Notes under the pieces: model-generated | Seen by the model: the letters and a program-made list of their open reading frames with translations, nothing else | What the model was told of the DNA's origin: nothing | The model's database searches: none | Shown here: piece after piece, positions 43,309 through 50,860 of the stretch | Layout: every line of letters starts with the position of its first letter | How positions within the stretch are numbered: the first letter of the stretch is position 1 | Source: Pedobacter segetis | GTDB taxonomy: Bacteria > Bacteroidota > Bacteroidia > Sphingobacteriales > Sphingobacteriaceae | Assembly: GCF_016623585.1 (NCBI RefSeq) | Contig: NZ_JAEHFY010000010.1 | Span: forward strand, 1 to 64,000 | Direction: 5' to 3' | Length of the DNA stretch: 64,000 nucleotides | Program-made: the position numbers and the translations under genes

Positions 43309-44252
43309 TTCCTTATAAAAAAATCTATTTGATTTGGTTCTACCCTTCTAAACTTTAAAAAAGGTTTTTTCTTTTCTATAACAATGGGCAGTTGTTGCAT
43401 TTTATCGTTTTTCCATAAATTAAAATCTACCGTTGCCACAAAATCGCTTTCATTTACATTGGCATAAGCCGATAAAGGAACCATAAAAACTATTTTAACC
43501 TTTTCTGGTATCAGCTTAATATTATAGTATTCTTTATTATTGATTACCTTAACGGGTATTTTAAATGTTTTTTCTGTAAATTCTTCTATCGGTATTTTAG
43601 CCAATGTTTGCGAGGGGAAAACAGAAATATTGTTTTCATCGGGTTGTTTTAAACTAACGTTTTGTATTATATCTACATTAACTTTATTTTTATCTAGCGT
43701 ATCTGTTGGCCAATAAGTAATTTTATCTAACTCTTTCTGGGGCCCAGTTACGGTTACTTCTTTTGGGTCTAAAACCACCTGGTTTGATTGCCCAAACTGT
43801 TTGATAAAAGAAAGCTTGGTAACCAATTTAATAGGCACCCTCTTAACTTTTCTTGTAGTAAAATCAAAATAAAGTGTATCTGGCACAACGCTAACAATTT
43901 GCTGTTGTGAAGAATACTCTTGGTTAATGTCTTTCAACTGGTTGGTAAAAGTGATAAAATTTCTATTTTTTAGAGGTGCCAAACTAACTTTTACATCTTT
44001 GGGGTAGATCCTTAATTTGGTAAATAACAATTGCCAGCCCGTCCCTTGAACGGTTAAAACCACTGTATCTGACTGTAAGGGATTAAAAGCTTTGTTTAAA
44101 GGCGGGTTTTTGAAAATTACGGCGGTCTTTACTTCATATTCATAATTGTTAGAAAGCGAAAAAAACAACCATGCTAAAACTGCTAAGATTAAGCAAGTAA
44201 AGAAGATGGTAAGTTTTCTTCTTTCTATTGCAGATAATTTAATGATAGCCAT
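43305..44252 (-). CDS. YbbR-domain membrane protein (CdaR-like)
   Basis: 315 residues: a cytoplasmic N-terminal stub, one transmembrane helix (IFFTCLILAVLAWLFFSL) and an extracytoplasmic part with at least two YbbR-like repeats (VKRVPIKLVTKLSF; TFKIPVKVINNKEYY). CdaR in Firmicutes regulates the c-di-AMP cyclase CdaA; in Bacteroidota the family usually sits, as here, next to coaE. No cyclase gene is visible in the window. Confidence 0.85.
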   Translation of the reverse strand: MAIIKLSAIERRKLTIFFTCLILAVLAWLFFSLSNNYEYEVKTAVIFKNPPLNKAFNPLQSDTVVLTVQGTGWQLLFTKLRIYPKDVKVSLAPLKNRNFITFTNQLKDINQEYSSQQQIVSVVPDTLYFDFTTRKVKRVPIKLVTKLSFIKQFGQSNQVVLDPKEVTVTGPQKELDKITYWPTDTLDKNKVNVDIIQNVSLKQPDENNISVFPSQTLAKIPIEEFTEKTFKIPVKVINNKEYYNIKLIPEKVKIVFMVPLSAYANVNESDFVATVDFNLWKNDKMQQLPIVIEKKKPFLKFRRVEPNQIDFFIRK

Positions 44253-44306
44253 AATTACAATTTTACGTTAAAGGTATCAATTAGCGAATTATAAAAAGGT
44301 TTTTAA

Positions 44307-44336
44307 CAAAAAATGCCGTTTTTTCCAAAACGGCAT
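44307..44336 (-). terminator. Intrinsic terminator after yajC
   Basis: A perfect 10-bp stem (ATGCCGTTTT at 44313-44322 with AAAACGGCAT at 44327-44336), 4-base loop and T-run on the minus strand. It ends the nusB-DUF1573-yajC transcript and separates it from ybbR. Confidence 0.9.
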
Positions 44337-44359
44337 CCTTGTTATCTACAACTTAAATA

Positions 44360-44659
44360 TTATGCGTTTATTACCTTAGAGGCATCTAAGGAAACTGCAG
44401 ATTTATCAAACCTGATCTTACCGCCACCTTCAGTTTCTATCAAGAAGGTAGTTTCGTTCATATCTGCAATTTTACCGTGAATACCTGCCGTAGTAATCAC
44501 TTTATCACCTTTTTTAAGTTCTGCAACAAACTTTTTATGGTCTTTTGCTTTTTTCATCTGTGGCCTTATCATAAAAAAATAAAACACCACAACAATTAAT
44601 ACCATAGGTAAAAAACTCATGATATTGGCTGGTAATTCTAATAAAATCAAATTTAACAT
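44360..44659 (-). CDS. yajC: Preprotein translocase subunit YajC
   Basis: 99 residues. One transmembrane helix (IMSFLPMVLIVVVFYFFMI) followed by RPQMKKAKDHKKF and a small soluble domain (LKKGDKVITTAGIHGKIA). YajC associates with SecDF in the holo-translocon. 13 bases after the DUF1573 gene, same transcript. Confidence 0.95.
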   Translation of the reverse strand: MLNLILLELPANIMSFLPMVLIVVVFYFFMIRPQMKKAKDHKKFVAELKKGDKVITTAGIHGKIADMNETTFLIETEGGGKIRFDKSAVSLDASKVINA

Positions 44660-44672
44660 GTTTATATATTTA

Positions 44673-45113
44673 TTATTTTTTTGTTACTTCTCCTATTAAA
44701 TGAACTTGTGTTTGTGCTGGGATGGTATTTGCGGTAATGGTAATTACCTTGTCTTGCAATCCTTCTTTGCCAGTACTATTAAAAACAACCTTGATGATAC
44801 CTTTTGCCCCTGGCGAGATTGGATCTTTTGGAGGCTCTGGGATGGTACAACCGCAAGACGCGATTGCCTCTTTGATGATCAAAGGTGTTTTTCCAACGTT
44901 GGTAAACTCATAATTGTAAGAAACCTTTTCTCCTTCTGTTATCTTCCCAAAATCATGTACATTGTTTTCAAACTTAAATTTAGGTGCGCTTGCTTGGTTA
45001 ACAGATGATCCTTGGTTAACAACAGAACTATCCTGGTTTGCTGTTGAAGCTTTGTTATTGTTACAAGATGCTAAAACAACCAGGGTTAATAAACTAAAAA
45101 CTAATTTTTTCAT
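44673..45113 (-). CDS. DUF1573 lipoprotein
   Basis: 146 residues. Signal peptide with lipobox VLASC (Cys17), a low-complexity Ser/Asn/Gln linker, and an Ig-like DUF1573 domain (HDFGKITEGEKVSYNYEFTN; ASCGCTIPE, GAKGIIKVVF). The SCGCT pair is a family hallmark. Between nusB (one-base TAATG overlap) and yajC. Function unknown, presumably envelope. Confidence 0.88.
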   Translation of the reverse strand: MKKLVFSLLTLVVLASCNNNKASTANQDSSVVNQGSSVNQASAPKFKFENNVHDFGKITEGEKVSYNYEFTNVGKTPLIIKEAIASCGCTIPEPPKDPISPGAKGIIKVVFNSTGKEGLQDKVITITANTIPAQTQVHLIGEVTKK

Positions 45114-46054
45114 TATAATAATCCTCTTCCGTATTTTTTGATTTTTCCTTGATTTTTTAAATCGTCTAAAATTTTGTCTAAAATACCATTTATAAACGAA
45201 TTGCTTTTTGGTGTGCTAAATTCTTTGGCTATTTCTAAATATTCGTTAATGGTTACTTTTAAAGGGATGCTGGTAAAGAAAACAAATTCTGCCAAAGCCA
45301 TTTTCATTAAAATCACATCTACAAGTGCAATCCTATCTGCTTCCCAATTTTTTGTTTTTACCACGATCATCTCTTGGAAACTATCATTGTTGGCAATAGT
45401 TTTCTGAAAAAGATCTAATATAAATTCTTTGTCTTCTAACCAATTAACACTAATACTTGCTAAATCATTTTTACCGGTCTCAGAATCAAAGTTCTTTAGG
45501 GTCTTAGCGATCATGGCCTGCAAAACATCTTGATCTACCTGCCAGTTCAGATGTTTTTCTTCCAAAGCCTGTTGCGCTAAAGTAGATTTTAAGATAACTT
45601 TTTTAAAGATAAACTTGATTAAATCTTTGTCGGTATGGAGGTCATGCTCTGAGCTTTTTATGTAATCTTTATACTCTTCAGATGCCCTCAAGGCGGCAAA
45701 TAAAGACCTAGCCAATTCGGGATCAAAATCCCAAGAGGTTTTATACTTCTTAACTGCCGTTAGGTATTCATTATTGTTGAGTAAAATTTTAACAAATAAA
45801 TTGTTTAAAACTTTAAGGTTAGCATTTAGATCATCTTCGGTAGGCAAATGTTTGTTTGCCCTATCAATGGCATCTATTTCTGCATATTGGGTAACATCAA
45901 CGATCAATGCCAATAAACTGATATACATTTCAAAAACCTTATCAACACTTGCTAAAAGATTTTTTTCTTGAAGCCGAATATCCTTAACCTCTGATTGTTG
46001 AAAAGCATACAAAACCTGCATTACTTTTACCCTTAGGTGCCTTCTATTTAACAT
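45113..46054 (-). CDS. nusB: Transcription antitermination protein NusB with a large insertion
   Basis: 313 residues, about twice the usual NusB length. The N-terminal RRHLRVKVMQVLYAFQQS and the C-terminal DRIALVDVILMKMALAEFVFF and KVTINEYLEIAKEFSTPKS are NusB. Between them lies roughly 170 residues of helical sequence (about 40-205) not found in E. coli NusB. NusB binds BoxA RNA with NusE in rRNA antitermination. The enlarged form seems usual in Bacteroidota. Confidence 0.9.
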   Translation of the reverse strand: MLNRRHLRVKVMQVLYAFQQSEVKDIRLQEKNLLASVDKVFEMYISLLALIVDVTQYAEIDAIDRANKHLPTEDDLNANLKVLNNLFVKILLNNNEYLTAVKKYKTSWDFDPELARSLFAALRASEEYKDYIKSSEHDLHTDKDLIKFIFKKVILKSTLAQQALEEKHLNWQVDQDVLQAMIAKTLKNFDSETGKNDLASISVNWLEDKEFILDLFQKTIANNDSFQEMIVVKTKNWEADRIALVDVILMKMALAEFVFFTSIPLKVTINEYLEIAKEFSTPKSNSFINGILDKILDDLKNQGKIKKYGRGLL

Positions 46055-46096
46055 TTTTAAAGAACGATTTGGTTTTTAAAACCCGTAAAATTATAA

Positions 46097-47185
46097 TTAA
46101 TAAGTTGATTTTATTTTTTTGATGTCTTGGATTCTCTTTTCTGCGATTTTGTTGGCGGCCAAACTAGTGGGTATTTTTTCTGCTTTTGATTTTTTAAGTA
46201 CTTCCCTTGTTGCCTCGTAAATATTATCGGCCAGTTGCATGGTTCTCTTTTTATTATAACCGGCTATTTCAGAGTAACAATTTATTAAACCACCCGCATT
46301 GATCAAATAATCTGGGGCGTATAAAATACCTTTATCCAATAGCAATTGCCCGTCTATTTTTTCATCTGCCAATTGGTTATTGGCAGATCCAGCAACTATA
46401 CTGCATTTCATTTTGCCGATAGTTTCTGAATTAACGGTTGCTCCCAAAGCACACGGTGCATAAACATCAAAATCAAGATCAAAAAGCTGATTGTTGTTTA
46501 CCACCTCCGCTCCGTACCTTTTGGCCACCTTGCCTAAACGCTCCTCGTTAATATCGCTCACATAAACTTTTGCGTTTTCTGCCCTTAACAAACTTACCAA
46601 ATACTCGCCTACATGCCCGGCACCTTGCACCGCAACGATCCTCCCGGCTAAACTATCTGTACCAAAAAGCTCTTTTACACAAGCTTTTATCCCCATAAAA
46701 ACCCCTCTTGCAGTAATTGGCGAAGGGTCTCCACTACCGCCAACACTTTCAGGCACCCCGGTAACATACTCGGTCTCCATACGGATATATTCCATATCTT
46801 TTGTGCCGGTACCAACCTCTGCGGCCGTAATAAAAGTTCCGTTTAGGTCTTCTATAAACCTGCCAAACCTGCGCATCATTGCTTCAGATTTATCCGTTCT
46901 GCTATCGCCAATGATTACTGCTTTACCACCGCCTAAATTTAAGCCGGTTATTGCAGCCTTATAAGTCATGGCTTGGGATAACCTCAAAACATCGTTTAAT
47001 GCGTCTTGCTCTGTTTTGTAAGACCACATCCTAGTACCGCCAATTGCTGGGCCCAATGTGGTATCATGTATGGCGATGATCGCTTTTAGACCTGTGTAAT
47101 CATCATTACAAAAAACAACTTTTTGATGACCGCAAGCACTAAGTTGATTAAAAATTGAGTTTTCTTCTAGTTTAACGGATGACAT
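46097..47185 (-). CDS. Leucine dehydrogenase (Glu/Leu/Phe/Val dehydrogenase family)
   Basis: Reversible NAD-dependent deamination of branched-chain amino acids. 362 residues: N-terminal GPAIGGTRMW and GLNLGGGKAVI (catalytic Lys), then AAEVGTGTKDMEYI and the Rossmann motif VQGAGHVGEYL. It closely fits bacterial leucine dehydrogenases such as those of Bacillus in length and motifs. Start at ATG 47185; a TTG three codons upstream is in frame. Confidence 0.9.
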   Translation of the reverse strand: MSSVKLEENSIFNQLSACGHQKVVFCNDDYTGLKAIIAIHDTTLGPAIGGTRMWSYKTEQDALNDVLRLSQAMTYKAAITGLNLGGGKAVIIGDSRTDKSEAMMRRFGRFIEDLNGTFITAAEVGTGTKDMEYIRMETEYVTGVPESVGGSGDPSPITARGVFMGIKACVKELFGTDSLAGRIVAVQGAGHVGEYLVSLLRAENAKVYVSDINEERLGKVAKRYGAEVVNNNQLFDLDFDVYAPCALGATVNSETIGKMKCSIVAGSANNQLADEKIDGQLLLDKGILYAPDYLINAGGLINCYSEIAGYNKKRTMQLADNIYEATREVLKKSKAEKIPTSLAANKIAEKRIQDIKKIKSTY

Positions 47186-47224
47186 ATACGGCAAAAATTG
47201 AAGCTATTGAAGCTATCTGTGGTG

Positions 47225-47232
47225 CAAAAGTA
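47225..47232 (-). promoter_or_regulatory. -7 box of the leucine dehydrogenase promoter
   Basis: TACTTTTG on the minus strand, 39 bases before ATG 47185. The -33 position carries TTC rather than TTG. Confidence 0.6.
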
Positions 47233-47343
47233 GATTTTTTTATCGGTGTCAGAAAATAAATCGGTTTAAAAGGCATAGTTTTACTGTTTAATCTTTGTTT
47301 TAGCAGCAAAGCAAGGTTAATTCTTACCATAAGACAGCCTTCA

Positions 47344-47461
47344 TTCTTGGCTCTTTCAGCGAAGCGGTCTCGATTCTTCGTTCTTCACTCTTGCCTCTTT
47401 AAGCGAAGCGGTCTCGATTCTTCGTTCTTCACTCTTGGCCCTTTAAGCGAAGCGGTCTTGA
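47344..47461. repeat. 44-bp tandem repeat, 2.7 copies
   Basis: Unit TTCTTCGTTCTTCACTCTTG then CCTCTTTAAGCGAAGCGGTC and TCGA. Copy 2 (47374-47417) and copy 3 (47418-47461) differ at a few bases; copy 1 is partial. In copy 3 the change TCTCGA to TCTTGA creates the TTG used as -33 element of the next promoter. Confidence 0.85.
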
Positions 47462-47490
47462 TGCTTTATACTTAAAAATCCCTACTTTTG
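47458..47490 (+). promoter_or_regulatory. Promoter of the ABC exporter gene
   Basis: TTG (47458-47460), 22-base spacer, TACTTTTG (47483-47490), ATG 13 bases further on. The -33 lies within the last unit of the 44-bp repeat. Confidence 0.65.
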
Positions 47491-47502
47491 TAAACAGAAT
47501 AT

Positions 47503-49293
47503 ATGAAAGAACTTGCCTATTTAAATAAATTCTTCTTAAAATATAAATGGAAGCTATTACCTGGGGTCGTATTTGTAATTATATCTAATTTCTTTGCCGT
47601 TATACCCGCACAAATCATACGTATCGCTTTTGATTTGGTTAACGAAAACATAGCTCTTTACCGCCTGTTTAATGGTTTTGATAAACAAGCATTGATACTA
47701 GATATTTTTGGTTCTAGCCTGTTGTTTTTTGGGGGATTGGTTATCGTTATCGCTTTAATAAGAGGTCTGTTCTTGTTTTTTATGCGCCAAACCATCATTT
47801 TAACCAGCAGGCATATAGAGTTCGACCTTAAGAACGAAATCTACCAGCAATACCAAAAACTCTCTCTAGCTTTTTACAGAAGAAACAATACCGGCGATTT
47901 AATGAATAGGGTTACAGAAGATGTAAGCCGAGTGAGGATGTATGTTGGGCCAGCTATCATGTACACCATTAACACTTCCATATTATTCGTTTTGATCATC
48001 ATCGCAATGCTAAACGTAAACGTAAAATTGGCTTTATACTGTTTGGCACCGCTCCCACTTCTTGCAATTACCATCTATTATGTAAATAATATCATCAACC
48101 ATAAAAGCGAGAAAATTCAGAAACGTTTAAGTACGCTATCATCTTTTGTGCAAGAAACTTTTTCTGGGATTAGGGTTATAAAATCTTATGTGCGGGAAGA
48201 AAACATAAGAGAAGGGTTTGCCAAAGAAAGCGAAGCTTATAAATCAGAATCATTATCACTGGTTAGGGTGCAAGCTTTTTTTTTCCCAACCATGCTTTTA
48301 ATGGTGGGCTTAAGTACAATTATTACCGTTTATATTGGCGGTATACAGGTAATAAACGGCAAAATAAGCAGCGGTAACATTGCAGAATTTATTGTTTATG
48401 TAAACCAGCTCACCTTCCCTGTTACATCTTTAGGATGGGTAACCTCGTTAATTCAAAGAGCTGCTGCATCGCAAAAAAGGATCAATCAGTTCTTAAAAAT
48501 TAAACCAGAGATCAGCAATCCAAACCCAAACCCTTTAAAAGTTAATGGCACAATCGCTTTTGAGAATGTAAGCTTTACCTATCCCGATACAGGCATACAA
48601 GCCCTAAAAAATATTTCTTTTGATATTAAAGAGGGGCAATTATTGGCCATAATCGGGAGAACGGGGTCTGGTAAATCTACCATTGCCAATTTGGTAATGA
48701 GGATGTACGATGTTGATAAGGGCGCTATAAGAATAGATGGTACAGACATCAAATACCTAAACTTAGAAGATTATAGAAGCCAAACAGGCTTTGTGCCTCA
48801 AGAGGTCTTTTTGTTTTCTGATACCATCGCAAGAAACATAGCCTTTGGGCAAGATAAATTGGATATGCAGCAGGTAGAGCAAGCCGCAAAAGATGCCGCA
48901 GTTTATAAAAACATCATTGCATTTGATAAAAAGTTTGAAACCTTTATTGGTGAGAGGGGGATTACTTTATCTGGTGGGCAAAAGCAACGGGTTTCCATAG
49001 CTAGGGCGATTATAAAATCTCCGCAAATCTTAATCTTTGATGATTGCCTTTCTGCCGTAGATACCAAAACAGAAGAAGAGATCTTAAACAGCCTGGGCAA
49101 GGTTATGAAAGGCAAAACAAGTATCATAATTGCACACAGGGTTTCTACCATAAAAAATGCAGATAAAATTATTGTATTGGATAATGGCGAAATTGTAGAA
49201 CAGGGCACACATGATATTTTAATGGATAAAAAAGGAGTTTATTTTGAGCTTTACGAGAAACAATTATTAGAAGAACAGCAAGAATTATCTTAA
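47503..49293 (+). CDS. ABC exporter half-transporter with a degenerate Walker B
   Basis: 596 residues: six-helix membrane domain (1-310) fused to an ATPase (about 340-590). Walker A GRTGSGKST, Q-loop FVPQEVFLFSD and signature LSGGQKQR are intact. Walker B reads ILIFDDCLSAVD, so residue 514 is Asp where the catalytic Glu is expected. This is known from the degenerate subunit of heterodimeric exporters (BmrC, TM287), yet no partner gene adjoins. Substrate unknown: lipid, peptide or drug export are all possible. Confidence 0.88.
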   Translation: MKELAYLNKFFLKYKWKLLPGVVFVIISNFFAVIPAQIIRIAFDLVNENIALYRLFNGFDKQALILDIFGSSLLFFGGLVIVIALIRGLFLFFMRQTIILTSRHIEFDLKNEIYQQYQKLSLAFYRRNNTGDLMNRVTEDVSRVRMYVGPAIMYTINTSILFVLIIIAMLNVNVKLALYCLAPLPLLAITIYYVNNIINHKSEKIQKRLSTLSSFVQETFSGIRVIKSYVREENIREGFAKESEAYKSESLSLVRVQAFFFPTMLLMVGLSTIITVYIGGIQVINGKISSGNIAEFIVYVNQLTFPVTSLGWVTSLIQRAAASQKRINQFLKIKPEISNPNPNPLKVNGTIAFENVSFTYPDTGIQALKNISFDIKEGQLLAIIGRTGSGKSTIANLVMRMYDVDKGAIRIDGTDIKYLNLEDYRSQTGFVPQEVFLFSDTIARNIAFGQDKLDMQQVEQAAKDAAVYKNIIAFDKKFETFIGERGITLSGGQKQRVSIARAIIKSPQILIFDDCLSAVDTKTEEEILNSLGKVMKGKTSIIIAHRVSTIKNADKIIVLDNGEIVEQGTHDILMDKKGVYFELYEKQLLEEQQELS

Positions 49294-49367
49294 ACTTTGA
49301 TGGTTTATTTGGAACTTCGGTATTTTCTTTATTTATTTACCGCAACAAACCACAAATTTATTTTATA

Positions 49368-49694
49368 ATGGGAGATTACGATAACAGGGAAAGAGAAGAA
49401 GTTTACTCTAAGAAGGTAAGGGCCGGCAAAAGAACCTATTTCTTTGATGTAAAAGCTACTAGATCTAACGATTACTACATTACCATCACAGAGAGCAAAA
49501 AAAGATTGGAGGATGGTGTGTTCATCAAGCATAAAATCTTTTTATATAAAGAAGATTTTGAAAAGTTTGCCGAAGGTTTAACAGATACCGTAGATTATAT
49601 TAAGGCTAACCAAGAAGTGGTAGAAAAAAAATATGAGTTTAACCCAGATGGTGCACCAGTAAAATCAGATGATGATTTCTCTTTCGATATTTAA
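49368..49694 (+). CDS. DUF3276 protein, PUR-type nucleic-acid-binding fold
   Basis: 108 residues. VYSKKVRAGKRTYFFDVKAT, DYYITITESKKR and KIFLYKEDFEKFAEGL form the beta-beta-beta-alpha PUR repeat found in Bacteroidota and in Borrelia BpuR, where it binds RNA and DNA. The tail is acidic (SDDDFSFDI). Free-standing gene with its own terminator. Confidence 0.88.
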   Translation: MGDYDNREREEVYSKKVRAGKRTYFFDVKATRSNDYYITITESKKRLEDGVFIKHKIFLYKEDFEKFAEGLTDTVDYIKANQEVVEKKYEFNPDGAPVKSDDDFSFDI

Positions 49695-49716
49695 CGGATA
49701 GATATAAAATATTTTA

Positions 49717-49748
49717 ACGGCCGGTTTTATTAAAAATCGGCTTTTTTT
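49717..49748 (+). terminator. Intrinsic terminator after the DUF3276 gene
   Basis: GCCGGTTTT (from 49720) pairs with AAAAATCGGC (to 49741), then a seven-T run. Confidence 0.85.
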
Positions 49749-49765
49749 GTGAAAAAGGGTATTTA

Positions 49766-49799
49766 ACAAAAAAAGCCCAGCTAAATTAGCGGGGCTTTA
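49766..49799 (-). terminator. Intrinsic terminator after the cold-shock gene
   Basis: On the minus strand AAAGCCCCGCTAA pairs with TTAGCTGGGCTTT (one mismatch), followed by a T-run (49774-49768). 17 bases past the csp stop. Confidence 0.85.
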
Positions 49800-49815
49800 A
49801 AAAATAATATTTGAT

Positions 49816-50010
49816 TTATACTTTTCTAACGTTTACCGCTTGTGGCCCTTTTTTACCTTCAGAAACCTCAAACTCAACATTATCATTATCTTTAATTCCA
49901 TTAACCCCACCTTCTACATCTTTGAAGTGGACAAAGATATCTTTCCCTTGGAAAATAATAAATCCAAATCCTTTTTGAGCGTTAAACCATTTTACTGTAC
50001 CTGTTTCCAT
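49816..50010 (-). CDS. CspA-family cold-shock protein
   Basis: 64 residues, one cold-shock domain. RNP1 KGFGFI is at 13-18 and RNP2 IFVHF at 25-29; the sequence starts GTVKWFN as in CspA. RNA chaperone or antiterminator in the cytoplasm. The upstream 120 bases are gene-free and may be a regulatory leader. Confidence 0.95.
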   Translation of the reverse strand: METGTVKWFNAQKGFGFIIFQGKDIFVHFKDVEGGVNGIKDNDNVEFEVSEGKKGPQAVNVRKV

Positions 50011-50130
50011 AAAAAATTGATTTTTAAAATTTATAGTTAAAATAAAACCAACGTCTGTAAAGTAACAAGAACTTGATTGTTATTTTGTTAATACCCAAAT
50101 TTATAATTATTTTCTATCAAACAAACTAAA

Positions 50131-50763
50131 TTATTTATTTGGTTGAGGTGTGGTTCTCAAATAAGGCTTGATCACTTTATGCCCTTTTGGGAATTTAGCT
50201 GGGATATCTTCTGTTTTGATAGCAGGTGAAACAACTACATCTTCGCCATCTTTCCAATCTGCAGGTGTGGCTACGCTATGGTAAGCAGTTAATTGTAATG
50301 AATCTATCACCCTCAAGATTTCTTGGAAATTTCTTCCCGTTGATGCTGGGTAGGTAATTATCAATTTAACCGTTTTATCTGGTGCTATGATAAACAAAGA
50401 CCTAACAGTTAATGTTGCGGAAGCGTTTGGATGTAGCATTCCGTAAGCTTCTGAAATGCTCTTATCTTCATCTGCGATAATAGGAAAATTAACTTCTGTG
50501 TTTTGGGTCTCGTTAATATCATTTATCCAACCTTTGTGAGATTCTACAGAATCTACGCTCAAAGCCATCACTTTAACATTTCTTTTATCAAACTCTGGTT
50601 TTAAAGAAGCCGTACGGCCCAATTCTGTTGTACAAACGGGCGTATAATCTGCCGGATGAGAGAAAAGCACCCCCCAACTATCGCCTAAATAATCATAAAA
50701 ATCTATTTCTCCGTTTGAGGTCTTGGCCTTAAAATTCGGAGCTATATCACCTAATCTTAACAT
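50131..50763 (-). CDS. 1-Cys peroxiredoxin (Prx6 type)
   Basis: 210 residues. The peroxidatic Cys44 lies in HPADYTPVCTTELGR (Px3TxxC). No other Cys exists in the protein, so it is the 1-Cys Prx6 class with the long C-terminal domain (LQLTAYHSVATPADWKDGE). Reduces H2O2 and organic or lipid peroxides with an external thiol donor. A palindrome overlapping the likely promoter suggests regulated expression. Confidence 0.93.
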   Translation of the reverse strand: MLRLGDIAPNFKAKTSNGEIDFYDYLGDSWGVLFSHPADYTPVCTTELGRTASLKPEFDKRNVKVMALSVDSVESHKGWINDINETQNTEVNFPIIADEDKSISEAYGMLHPNASATLTVRSLFIIAPDKTVKLIITYPASTGRNFQEILRVIDSLQLTAYHSVATPADWKDGEDVVVSPAIKTEDIPAKFPKGHKVIKPYLRTTPQPNK

Positions 50764-50785
50764 AATATATTTCTTTTAATTTATA

Positions 50786-50800
50786 CTACTAAATTAGTAG
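50786..50800 (-). promoter_or_regulatory. Palindromic operator candidate upstream of peroxiredoxin
   Basis: CTACTAA-A-TTAGTAG is a perfect 7+1+7 palindrome, 22 bases before the ATG. Read on the minus strand it covers TAATTTAG, a near match to the -7 box, with a TTG (50819-50817) 20 bases upstream. A dimeric repressor bound here would block the promoter. The regulator is unknown; an Rrf2-type factor is a guess. Confidence 0.5.
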
Positions 50801-50860
50801 AGTTTTATTGATAAAGCAAATTATAAAACACAAGCTTGTAATCGCATGACAATGTTAACT

